Below are positions 1 to 5,901 of a DNA stretch of 6,614 nucleotides, in pieces. The DNA lies in NCBI GenBank assembly GCA_947374125.1, contig CANCAR010000150.1, positions 1 to 6,614 of the forward strand, read 5' to 3'. The translations under genes were made by a program, and so were the position numbers. This DNA is from Hyphomicrobiales bacterium. GTDB taxonomy: Bacteria > Pseudomonadota > Alphaproteobacteria > Rhizobiales > Beijerinckiaceae. Positions within the stretch are counted from its first letter, which is position 1. The number at the start of each line of letters is the position of its first letter. The notes below the pieces were generated by a model. It saw nothing but the letters and a program-made list of their open reading frames with translations. It was not told the DNA's origin and ran no database searches.

Positions 1-1563
1 TGACGCGAATTGTAGGGTCGTCAGCTGGAGCAGCGAAGACGTCACATTCCCAAAAATGGACGCCAAAAGACTGATGTCATCCGCGTTTGACGCCGTAAGA
101 CCACTCGTGATCCCTGATTCATTAACAACATCAAACGAGTTAGTGATGATCGTCGAAATATCATCCGTGGATGTTAAATCAATTTCGCTCGACACATTTG
201 CCGCGCTAACGATAGCCCGTGCAAGGCCTTTAAAAACAGCAGCACTCGACTCAAGCGTTGTCGCATCTGTGGTTGCAGCACCCGCGAACAAGGATCCGAT
301 GGATGATAAAATAGCCCCAATCTGACGGTTGGCGGTTAAGACTGAAATACCGTCTTGCTCATGCGCCTCAGCCGCCGTAACTGGATCGTAATAGAGGATC
401 GAATGAGCATCGACGCCGATCCCATCAAGCCCGAGCGTCGTAAGCGCGGTTTGAGCGGCTGCATCTAAATCGCTCATCGTGATCACGTGACCCGAAAACG
501 TAATGTCCGCGATATAGGAAATCAGCGTCGAAAGAGGCGATAAGATCACATCGACATCGGCGGCGATCGGATTATCTGACGGAGCATAGGCACGATACAC
601 CAAGCTCGTATTGGTGACGCCTGAAGCCGTATCAATACCGCCAATCGCGACAATTGAAGCGCCCAACTGTAAATCGATAAAATAGAACCGACCTTGTGCG
701 TCGGACGTCACCACCTGCTCACCAGCATTGAGAACGCCGTCATTGTTTTTATCAATAAAAACTTGGGCGCCCGTAATGGTATCGTCATGGACGACGCCGT
801 GGAAGATTTTAAACGTGTTGCTTACCGGCTCACTTGGGCTGCCCCCGACATGGGCAATTGTCCCGGTGATTGTGTAGGTATCGTCCGTCAACATCGTATC
901 GCCGGACGTCGCATCATGGGTATTGATCGTGAACTGATGGCTTATCGCTTCGGCAGGCGTAACCGTATGCAACTGTGTATCAACGATATCTCCATTCGAA
1001 TTTTTGATGACAATTTTTACAATATCGCCTGCCCGAACACCGGACGATTCAGTGATAACCGTAATGTCGACACCATTTATCGGACCATCAAGGTCCGTTT
1101 GCCCGACGGACTTTAGCTTTGGCCCCTTATCGCCATCTCCTTGCGGGATCATGGCGACAGGTATTCCGACAAAGAACCAAGGCCATATGATCCCGATGGC
1201 GTTGGTATCGTTATCGGTGCTGCTGCGAATGGTGGATGGCAATAAATTGGGATTGACCCCAGGAACCAAGAGCGACGAATTGAGAAACTGCCCTTCTGGG
1301 TTAAACCAAGCCGCTTTTTCAGGCTCGTAAAATTCTAAAATTTCAGTGGCGTTGGTATCAAGACCAATATCGACAACAAGATTTCTGCCAACGCGCCGAA
1401 GGACTAGGCCTTTAGGAGTCTTGCCCGTGGCAGCCTCATTCACCGTATATTGCGCATGCGGCGTTACCTGAACCGAATGATAATCGCTGAGTTTATAGAT
1501 ACGGACCGGCTTACCCTTAACCTTTTCGCGCAGTTCAATATCGTTTAACAACAACTCAACCAT
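1..1563 (-). CDS. Large BapA-type surface adhesin, N-terminal 521 residues (C-terminus beyond the left edge)
   Basis: The reading frame is open from ATG at 1563 to the first base of the window, 521 codons with no stop, so the gene is cut by the left edge. An in-frame stop at 1575-1573 fixes the start to this ATG or to a GTG at 1572; I prefer the ATG, which has a weak GAGTGAG upstream. There is no Sec signal peptide. Residues 1-120 resemble the BapA prefix-like domain of biofilm proteins (RRVGRNLVVDI, then EILEFYE and PEGQFL). Residues 122-140 are hydrophobic (IIWPWFFVGIPVAMIP). Residues 155-255 look like a bacterial Ig-like beta module. Residues 263-305 look like an SdrD-B or carboxypeptidase-regulatory-like fold carrying the EF-hand-type loop DKNNDGVLNAGE (271-282). 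The motif ILSPLSTLI at 340-348, common in large secreted adhesins, precedes an alanine/serine/threonine-rich, probably helical region to residue 521. Such proteins usually leave through a type I secretion system using a C-terminal signal, which is not visible here. The adhesin role is inferred from architecture; the frame itself is secure. Confidence 0.8.
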   Translation of the reverse strand, partial: MVELLLNDIELREKVKGKPVRIYKLSDYHSVQVTPHAQYTVNEAATGKTPKGLVLRRVGRNLVVDIGLDTNATEILEFYEPEKAAWFNPEGQFLNSSLLVPGVNPNLLPSTIRSSTDNDTNAIGIIWPWFFVGIPVAMIPQGDGDKGPKLKSVGQTDLDGPINGVDITVITESSGVRAGDIVKIVIKNSNGDIVDTQLHTVTPAEAISHQFTINTHDATSGDTMLTDDTYTITGTIAHVGGSPSEPVSNTFKIFHGVVHDDTITGAQVFIDKNNDGVLNAGEQVVTSDAQGRFYFIDLQLGASIVAIGGIDTASGVTNTSLVYRAYAPSDNPIAADVDVILSPLSTLISYIADITFSGHVITMSDLDAAAQTALTTLGLDGIGVDAHSILYYDPVTAAEAHEQDGISVLTANRQIGAILSSIGSLFAGAATTDATTLESSAAVFKGLARAIVSAANVSSEIDLTSTDDISTIITNSFDVVNESGITSGLTASNADDISLLASIFGNVTSSLLQLTTLQFAS

Positions 1564-1705
1564 GATGCTCACTCAACAAAAACATATACTCGACTCATGA
1601 TCTTTTTATCTATTCTATTAGGAAATACTAGAGAATTGAGGCAATTAAGCGAGGATTAGAATCAAAAAAATTTATAAATATATTGAATAATTCACTAATT
1701 TTTAG

Positions 1706-1733
1706 ATGCAGATTGATCAATTTTTATGCAAAT
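1706..1733. promoter_or_regulatory. Candidate operator: direct repeat ATGCARAT flanking the palindrome ATTGATCAAT
   Basis: ATGCAGAT (1706-1713) and ATGCAAAT (1726-1733) are direct repeats exactly 20 bp apart, two helical turns. Between them lies the perfect 10-bp palindrome ATTGATCAAT (1712-1721). The site is about 145-170 bp upstream of the adhesin start, a plausible distance for an activator or repressor. It does not match the FNR consensus, because the TTGAT/ATCAA halves overlap instead of having a 4-base spacer. The surrounding DNA is very AT-rich, so chance is a real alternative. Confidence 0.25.
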
Positions 1734-1807
1734 AGATCTTTTTTAATCAGACCCAATGTAAACGTAGACTTGAAACGCGATGGAATTCATTCAAGGACGG
1801 ATGAAGG

Positions 1808-1951
1808 CTAGTAGGCAACAAAAGTGCCCTCTTGTCTTGGGTTATGACCTGCAACTCCTCGGTTGCGGGCTGCGCCAAAGATGAAGACCAAAGTACCGCC
1901 ATTCCGGAGCCCTGTACCAAGGCTAAAGATACTCAATGGACTTTGGTCCAT
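1808..1951 (-). CDS. Possible small ORF, 47 residues, unknown
   Basis: ATG at 1951 to TAG at 1810-1808 encodes 47 residues starting MDQSPLSIFSLGTG and ending RQEGTFVAY. In its favour, GAGAGG at 1965-1960 is a good Shine-Dalgarno sequence 8 bases before the ATG, and an in-frame stop just upstream bounds the ORF. Against it, the start overlaps a 7-bp hairpin, another minus-strand frame over the same DNA is also open (ATG 1902 to TGA 1747, 51 residues), and the plus strand is open over 1832-2023. Several frames open at once suggests GC-rich non-coding or decayed DNA. No transmembrane segment, signal peptide or known motif is visible. It begins 41 bases beyond the HigA remnant's stop, so it could be part of the same eroded locus. 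Confidence 0.2.
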   Translation of the reverse strand: MDQSPLSIFSLGTGLRNGGTLVFIFGAARNRGVAGHNPRQEGTFVAY

Positions 1952-1952
1952 T
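1935..1952. repeat. Small inverted repeat, 7-bp arms and 4-base loop
   Basis: AATGGAC (1935-1941) and GTCCATT (1946-1952) are perfect inverted arms around TTTG. Neither strand has a T-run after it, so it is not a rho-independent terminator. It lies just beyond the HigA remnant and over the start codon of the possible 47-residue ORF. There it could be an operator, an RNA hairpin occluding that start, or a chance palindrome. Confidence 0.35.
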
Positions 1953-1991
1953 CGACACGCCTCTCAATCCGCAAGGGGATAAGGCCACGGA

Positions 1992-2114
1992 TCATTCTGC
2001 CGCCACATAGCGATGCACGTTAATCGCGTCAGCCTGTTCCCGCATCGCGCAAGTGTCAAACCCCGCTTGCATCTTAAGCAGCGTATCCATGCTCACACCG
2101 AATACCAAGGCGGC
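1992..2114 (-). pseudogene. Remnant of a HigA-type (XRE family) antitoxin, C-terminal 40 residues
   Basis: The minus-strand frame from 2114 to the TGA at 1994-1992 encodes 40 residues beginning AALVFGVSMDTLLKMQAGFD and ending INVHRYVAAE. From memory this matches the end of the HigA/VapI helix-turn-helix antitoxin domain (the typical RLAKAFGVS-DTLL-MQ-YD pattern) followed by the charged C-terminal helix and an IxVxRY tail. In-frame TAA at 2117-2115 cuts it off from the rest of the domain. The neighbouring frame reads LTPNLSRLG just upstream, which could be the preceding LTxxxxxRLG segment displaced by a frameshift. No N-terminal HPGE-type motif, DNA-binding helices or HigB toxin is recognisable on either side. 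In an intact system HigA represses its own operon and neutralises the mRNA-cleaving HigB. Here it is most likely a fossil. An internal ATG (GTG AGC ATG GAT) could start a 33-residue peptide, but no good ribosome site is seen. Confidence 0.55.
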
Positions 2115-2213
2115 TTAGGTTGGGTGTGAGAAAATCAATCCAAGTTGCGCCCCTTTCAGCCTCAACCCGTCGATAACATCCAACGGAGGCTTTGCACCAA
2201 GAGAGAATGGACG

Positions 2214-2256
2214 AAAAAAAACCAGCGATCTTTGGCTGTCGGCCGAGGATCGCTGG
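2214..2256 (-). terminator. Rho-independent terminator of the fasciclin gene
   Basis: Read on the minus strand, CCAGCGATC (2256-2248) pairs perfectly with GATCGCTGG (2230-2222) across a 17-base loop that can form a small GGC/GCC inner stem. It is followed at once by eight T residues (2221-2214). It lies 55 bases past the fasciclin stop codon in the same direction. The long perfect stem plus T-tract makes this a clear intrinsic terminator, and it implies the fasciclin gene is transcribed alone. On the plus strand there is no T-run after the stem, so it acts in one direction. Confidence 0.88.
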
Positions 2257-2310
2257 CAATCGGGAAGGTTAGCCTAAAGGCGCACTCCTGAAAGGCTCTG
2301 CTATTTGACC

Positions 2311-2808
2311 TTATTTCGGGAGCAGCACTTGGTCGATCACATGGATCACGCCATTATCGGCAACGATGTCAGCTTTTACGACCTGCACCTTGTTGACGGT
2401 AACGTTACTGTTCCGGCCATCAACATGAACCTTTTGGCCCTGAACCGTCTTGGCTCCAATGCGCTTGTCGGCAAGATCTTCAGACATCACTGATCCTGGA
2501 ACAACGTGATAGGTTAACACAGCAACCAACTTGGCCTTGTTTTCTGGCTTCAGCAGCTCCTCAACCGTGCCAGCAGGTAACTTTTTGAACGCCTCGTCCG
2601 TAGGGGCGAACACCGTAAACGGTCCCTTACCCTGCAACACGGGAACCAGATCAGCCGCCGTCAGCGCAGCCGTTAGCGTTTTGAACGTGCCAGCGCTAAC
2701 CGCCGTATCAACGATGGATGCAGCCATGGCACCACCCGCCATCATCATGCTGGCAGTCAACGCAAAAACCGACGAAATCAACTTTGTTTTAAAAGCAACG
2801 CGATTCAT
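2311..2808 (-). CDS. Secreted single-domain fasciclin (FAS1) protein
   Basis: The gene encodes 165 residues. The ATG at 2808 is chosen because AAGGAA (2821-2816) sits at Shine-Dalgarno distance from it. A longer version from GTG at 2835 would put that ribosome site inside the coding region and add nine basic residues before the signal peptide. Residues 1-29 form a classic Sec signal (MNRVAFKTK, hydrophobic core, AMA with cleavage before Ala30). No lipobox cysteine is present, so the mature protein should be periplasmic or released. Residues 30-165 are one complete FAS1 domain. It contains the H1 motif FTVFAPTDEAFKKLP (64-78), the YH pair (100-101) inside LTYHVVPG, and the H2 motif GVIHVIDQVLLP (153-164). 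The length is normal for bacterial one-domain FAS1 proteins, which are linked to adhesion or cell-surface interactions though the exact role is often unknown. It is monocistronic, with its own terminator downstream and an AT-rich, repeat-containing promoter region upstream. Confidence 0.95.
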   Translation of the reverse strand: MNRVAFKTKLISSVFALTASMMMAGGAMAASIVDTAVSAGTFKTLTAALTAADLVPVLQGKGPFTVFAPTDEAFKKLPAGTVEELLKPENKAKLVAVLTYHVVPGSVMSEDLADKRIGAKTVQGQKVHVDGRNSNVTVNKVQVVKADIVADNGVIHVIDQVLLPK

Positions 2809-2815
2809 TTTTCTA

Positions 2816-2821
2816 TTCCTT
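2816..2821 (-). promoter_or_regulatory. Ribosome binding site that fixes the fasciclin start
   Basis: On the minus strand AAGGAA lies at 2821-2816, its AGGA ending 8 bases before the ATG at 2808. This favours the 165-residue protein with a standard signal peptide over the GTG-started form at 2835. Confidence 0.75.
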
Positions 2822-2879
2822 TTCAATAAAATCACCGGAATTGATGATTTGATTGATTTACGCTACGGAAAAAAGATGG

Positions 2880-2892
2880 ATCACTTAGTGAT
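2880..2892. promoter_or_regulatory. Candidate operator palindrome ATCACTTAGTGAT
   Basis: Perfect 6-bp arms ATCACT and AGTGAT surround a single central T. It lies 72 bp upstream of the fasciclin ATG, where a repressor or activator of that gene could bind. I cannot link it to a named regulator family, and a chance palindrome in AT-rich DNA remains possible. Confidence 0.3.
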
Positions 2893-2927
2893 ATTTCCGA
2901 TATAATTGATATTTATCAGATATTTAT
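2890..2927. repeat. Short tandem-like array of four GATAT units
   Basis: GATAT begins at 2890, 2899, 2908 and 2919, spaced 9, 9 and 11 bases. The last two units share the longer identical 9-mer GATATTTAT (2908-2916 and 2919-2927), one helical turn apart. The array is next to the palindrome at 2880-2892 in the likely fasciclin promoter region. It could be a cooperative binding site or an AT-rich bent-DNA element; low complexity alone could also produce it. Confidence 0.35.
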
Positions 2928-2968
2928 ACTAATATTACCAAATTATTACAAATATTTAATGTTATTTT

Positions 2969-2992
2969 TACTTAAGAAATTTGATTTAAGTA
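2969..2992. promoter_or_regulatory. Inverted repeat TACTTAA-N10-TTAAGTA
   Basis: Perfect 7-bp arms at 2969-2975 and 2986-2992 are separated by 10 bases. The symmetric layout suits a dimeric regulator. It lies about 100 bp before rnr and about 160 bp before fasciclin, so it could affect either. The arms are almost all A/T, which lowers its significance. Confidence 0.25.
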
Positions 2993-3094
2993 GCAATCCA
3001 GATATGGGCGCTACAAAATGCTTTTGAGAATTGGATCACTTTTGGCGAAGACGGCCCCCTTCCATTCCCCTGCCCGCCATGCCACATAACGAGC

Positions 3095-5467
3095 ATGGCG
3101 AAAGACCCGTATGAGATGCACGGCGCAGAGAGCCTGCCAACGCGAGAAGAAATTCTGGCCTATCTAAAAGGCGAGGCTGAGGCTTCTTATGCGCGCGGCG
3201 GCGCGGGCAAGATGAAGCCGCGGCCAGCCAAAATCGGCAAACGTGAAATCGCCAAAGCCTTTAACATTAAAGGCGAAGCGCGCATTGCGCTAAAAGCGCT
3301 TTTAAAAGAGCTGGAAGCGGAAGGCGAAGTCGCCAAGCGCGGTAAGGTGCTGCATCGTCCCGGCCTTCTGCCGCCTATGACACTCTGCGACATTACGAGC
3401 CGTGATCGCGATGGTGATCTGGTCGCCGTCCCTGTTGAATGGGACGAAGAAGCGCATGGCAAAGCGCCGCGCATTCATGTGCACCTCGCTCGCAAGTCCC
3501 GTCCCGGCCAGCCGGCCCCCGCGGTAGGTGATCGCGTACTGATGCGGATCGACGCAACGGAGGGCGAGAAAGGCCCGCGCTATTCGGGCCGCCCCGTCAA
3601 GATTTTGGAGCGTCATAGAGCCCAAGCCATCGGACAGTTCCGCTCCGCGCCAATGGGCGGCGGGCGCGTGTTACCGGTTGATAAAAAATCGCTGGGCCGT
3701 GAAATCATGGTACCGCCCGGACAAGAAGGCGACGCGGAAGATGGTGATCTTGTCGCGGTCGCCCTGCACCGCAAAAACAAGCTCGGCCTTGTTGAAGGCC
3801 GCGTTACCGAGCGCATGGGTTCCATCAAATCCGAAAAAGCGGTTAGTCTTATCGCAATCCACACCCATGGTATCCCAAACCTCTTCCCGGCTACTGCATT
3901 GGCCGAGTCTGAGCAGGCCAAACCAGCCACTCTAGCAGGCCCCGGCAGGCGTGAGGATTGGCGGCATTTGCCCCTTGTCACCATCGATCCAGCAGACGCC
4001 AAAGACCATGATGACGCGGTTCACGCCGCTCCCGACCCCGACCCCAAAAACATCGGCGGCCATATCGTCACCGTCGCCATTGCCGATGTTGCCGCCTATG
4101 TCCACGAAGGTTCCGCAATGGACCGCGAGGCCAGGTTGCGCGGCAATTCCGTCTATTTCCCTGACCGTGTGGTGCCGATGTTGCCCGAGCGGATTTCGAA
4201 CAATCTTTGCTCGCTTCGTCCCGATGAGGACCGCGCAGCGTTGGCCGTTCGGATGGTGATCGGTGCCGATGGTCGGAAGAAGAGCCACAGTTTCCACCGC
4301 GTGCTGATGCGCTCCTCCGCCAAGCTCGCTTATGAAGAAGCGCAGCGTATTATGGATGCAGAGGATCGGGCCCATCCCGCGTTTCACGGGTTGGTTGATC
4401 TATGGACCGCCTGGAAGGTAGCGGGGCTTGAGCGCGAGGAACGTTCGCCTTTGGCGCTAGATTTACCTGAACGCAAGTTAAAGTTGCAAATCGATGGCAG
4501 CATTGACCGGATTTTTATCCCACCTCGGCTTGAAGCGCATCGTTTGATCGAAGATTTTATGATTCTGGCGAATGTTTCTGCCGCCGAACACCTTGAAAAG
4601 GCTCGTATTTCTCTGATCTATCGCGTGCATGATGAGCCGAGCCGAGAGAAAATCGTCAATTTAAACATGGTGTTATCCGAACTGGGCTCCAAGCTACCTC
4701 AAACCGGCGCGATCTTACCTCAAACCTTCAATCATCTCCTCGAGAAGTATGCAGGCACCGAACACCAGATTTTCATCAATGATATCGTGCTCCGGAGCCA
4801 GGCGCAGGCCGAGTATAATGTGGAAAATTACGGTCATTTTGGCCTGAATTTGCGCAAATATGCCCATTTCACCTCGCCAATCCGTCGATATGCCGATCTC
4901 ATCGTGCACCGCGCTCTGATCCGCGCGGAAGCTTTTGGCGAAGACGGATTATCCGACACTTTAGCACCCCAACTCCCTGAAATTGCTTCAGAAATTTCAA
5001 TGACCGAACGCCGAGCCATGGCCGCCGAGCGCGAAACCATCGACCGTTTGATCGCCTACTACCTAAGCGGGAAAATTGGCGACATTTTTGAAGGCCGGAT
5101 TGCGGGCGTTACCCGCTCGGGACTCTTTGTAAAGCTTCATGAATCCGGCGCGGACGGCTTCGTTCCCGCCTCCACCATCGGCGCTGACTACTACCGGTAC
5201 GAGGAAAGCCTACACGCTCTGGTTGGTAACCGAACCGGAGAAACCTACCGCTTAGGTGATCCCGTTTCCGTAAGACTGGTAGAAGCCGCACCTGTTGCCG
5301 GTGCTCTTCGGTTTGAACTGCTAAGTGACGGAAAACAAAGCAAAAACTCAAGCGTTGGACGGAAGAAAAAGCAAGGCCCCGGCAAAATCGGACATACATC
5401 CGCCGCTAATGGTCGTCATACTACTTCCAGTTCAAATTCCTCGAAAGCAAGACGGCGTCCAAGATGA
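3095..5467 (+). CDS. rnr: Ribonuclease R, 3'-5' exoribonuclease (RNase II/RNB family)
   Basis: The 790-residue product degrades structured RNA from the 3' end in the cytoplasm, in mRNA, rRNA and tRNA turnover. In order: a short lead, then a winged-helix segment at about 45-82 (KIGKREIAKAFNIKG); two cold-shock-like OB folds at about 90-250; and the catalytic RNB domain at about 285-610. An S1 RNA-binding domain follows at about 662-742, and a lysine/arginine/serine-rich tail from 745 to 790. The magnesium-binding aspartates are visible in IDPADAKDHDDAV as D298, D304, D306 and D307, matching the E. coli RNase R cluster 272/278/280/281. Other family signatures are RGNSVYFPDRVVPMLPERIS, YRVHDEPSREKI and YAHFTSPIRRYADLIVHR (the HFTSPIRRY core at 591-599). 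The length suits the family and no key residue is missing. The ribosome site before the ATG is weak (ACGAG close to the start); no in-frame alternative nearby is better. It heads a coupled three-gene operon and its stop overlaps the DUF983 start. Confidence 0.98.
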   Translation: MAKDPYEMHGAESLPTREEILAYLKGEAEASYARGGAGKMKPRPAKIGKREIAKAFNIKGEARIALKALLKELEAEGEVAKRGKVLHRPGLLPPMTLCDITSRDRDGDLVAVPVEWDEEAHGKAPRIHVHLARKSRPGQPAPAVGDRVLMRIDATEGEKGPRYSGRPVKILERHRAQAIGQFRSAPMGGGRVLPVDKKSLGREIMVPPGQEGDAEDGDLVAVALHRKNKLGLVEGRVTERMGSIKSEKAVSLIAIHTHGIPNLFPATALAESEQAKPATLAGPGRREDWRHLPLVTIDPADAKDHDDAVHAAPDPDPKNIGGHIVTVAIADVAAYVHEGSAMDREARLRGNSVYFPDRVVPMLPERISNNLCSLRPDEDRAALAVRMVIGADGRKKSHSFHRVLMRSSAKLAYEEAQRIMDAEDRAHPAFHGLVDLWTAWKVAGLEREERSPLALDLPERKLKLQIDGSIDRIFIPPRLEAHRLIEDFMILANVSAAEHLEKARISLIYRVHDEPSREKIVNLNMVLSELGSKLPQTGAILPQTFNHLLEKYAGTEHQIFINDIVLRSQAQAEYNVENYGHFGLNLRKYAHFTSPIRRYADLIVHRALIRAEAFGEDGLSDTLAPQLPEIASEISMTERRAMAAERETIDRLIAYYLSGKIGDIFEGRIAGVTRSGLFVKLHESGADGFVPASTIGADYYRYEESLHALVGNRTGETYRLGDPVSVRLVEAAPVAGALRFELLSDGKQSKNSSVGRKKKQGPGKIGHTSAANGRHTTSSSNSSKARRRPR

Positions 5468-5901
5468 TGAAAAGTAAAACGGAAGAGTTATCACCCCGGC
5501 CACTCAGCCTCTCTATCAGGCGAGGAATGGCTGGCAATTGTCCCCACTGCGGCAAGGGTAAAATTTTCGGCAGATATCTCAAAGTGTTACCGGAGTGCGC
5601 AGTTTGCCATGAGGATTTAAGCCCGCAGCGGGCCGATGATTTGCCAGCCTATGTCGTTCTTTTCATCGTAGGGCATATTGTAATTGGCGGCATGATGACG
5701 GTTGAAACCTATTGGGAATGGCCCGTAAGCTGGCACATCATCCTCTGGCCAATTTTAACACTTATCTTAAGCCTTACTTTACTTCCAAGAGTAAAAGGCG
5801 CGATCATCAGTCTCCAATGGGCCTTGCGGATGCACGGATTTGTCACTCCCCGTGATAGAAACACTCCCAAGTTCCCAAACGCCCAAGAAGTAGTACCGTG
5901 A
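5464..5901 (+). CDS. DUF983 family zinc-ribbon membrane protein
   Basis: The product is 145 residues. An N-terminal zinc ribbon is formed by C26-P-H-C29 and C45-A-V-C48, with the DUF983 signatures GKGKIFGRYLKV and RADDLPAYVV. Two hydrophobic segments follow, about 62-80 (AYVVLFIVGHIVIGG) and about 91-107 (HIILWPILTLILSLTLLP), then the typical RVKGAIISLQWALRMHG end. It should sit in the inner membrane with the ribbon on one face. The molecular function of DUF983 is unknown to me and I do not assign one. The ATG overlaps the rnr stop as ATGA, so translation is probably coupled; a second ATG follows directly at 5467 and could serve instead. Its own stop overlaps the NUDIX start. From memory, sitting between rnr and a NUDIX gene is a recurring alphaproteobacterial arrangement. 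Confidence 0.93.
   Translation: MMKSKTEELSPRPLSLSIRRGMAGNCPHCGKGKIFGRYLKVLPECAVCHEDLSPQRADDLPAYVVLFIVGHIVIGGMMTVETYWEWPVSWHIILWPILTLILSLTLLPRVKGAIISLQWALRMHGFVTPRDRNTPKFPNAQEVVP

Larger units (their letters stand above)
1564..2310. other. Long intergenic stretch without an intact recognised gene
   Basis: About 750 bases separate the adhesin from the fasciclin gene, both on the minus strand. Positions 1564-1760 are strongly AT-rich and should hold the adhesin promoter. I see only a poor candidate (TTGCCT at 1644-1639, 18 bases, TAATAG at 1620-1615, minus strand) and do not call it. Positions 1760-2210 are visibly GC-richer and contain the HigA remnant, small minus-strand ORFs ending at 1808 and 1747, and a 7-bp hairpin at 1935-1952. 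The fasciclin terminator lies at 2214-2256. Positions 2257-2310 hold only the short 3' untranslated part of the fasciclin transcript. The stretch looks like degraded accessory DNA rather than a compact regulatory spacer. Confidence 0.7.
2809..3094. other. AT-rich divergent intergenic region between fasciclin and rnr
   Basis: The genes on either side point away from each other, so both promoters must lie in these 286 bases. Positions 2880-3000 are extremely AT-rich and repeat-laden (listed separately), while 3000-3094 is more GC-rich and serves as the rnr leader. No clean sigma-70 pair stands out. Weak possibilities for rnr are TTGATT (2981-2986) with TATGGG (3003-3008) or TACAAA (3012-3017) alone. 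I could not find a matching EcfG-type GGAAC/CGTT pair for the fasciclin gene. Confidence 0.6.

Noticed and set aside
56..325. Plus-strand open frame of 89 codons
   Set aside because: It is antisense to the Ala/Ser/Thr-rich part of the adhesin; its composition is a reflection of that region.
694..1330. Plus-strand open frames at 694-1116 and 1004-1330
   Set aside because: They lie entirely antisense to the continuous 521-codon adhesin frame and show no domain or signal; they are shadows of it.
1615..1644. Sigma-70 promoter for the adhesin (TTGCCT, 18 bases, TAATAG)
   Set aside because: The -10 matches only three of six consensus positions; too weak to call in AT-rich DNA.
1712..1721. FNR/CRP-type binding site at ATTGATCAAT
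   Set aside because: The FNR consensus needs TTGAT, four bases, then ATCAA; here the half-sites overlap, so only the palindrome itself is reported.
1832..2023. Plus-strand open frame of 63 codons beginning MSWVMTCNSS
   Set aside because: There is no recognisable motif or ribosome site, and it runs antisense to the HigA remnant and small minus-strand ORFs.
2074..2259. Minus-strand open frame of 61 codons
   Set aside because: Its beginning lies inside the fasciclin terminator hairpin and T-tract, so it is unlikely to be translated; its end overlaps the HigA remnant in the wrong frame.
2311..2835. Longer fasciclin start at GTG 2835
   Set aside because: The ATG at 2808 has the proper Shine-Dalgarno and begins a normal signal peptide; the longer form would encode that ribosome site as protein.
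2531..2905. Plus-strand open frame of 124 codons across the fasciclin gene
   Set aside because: It is antisense to a clear FAS1 gene and extends into AT-rich spacer; no similarity is recognised.
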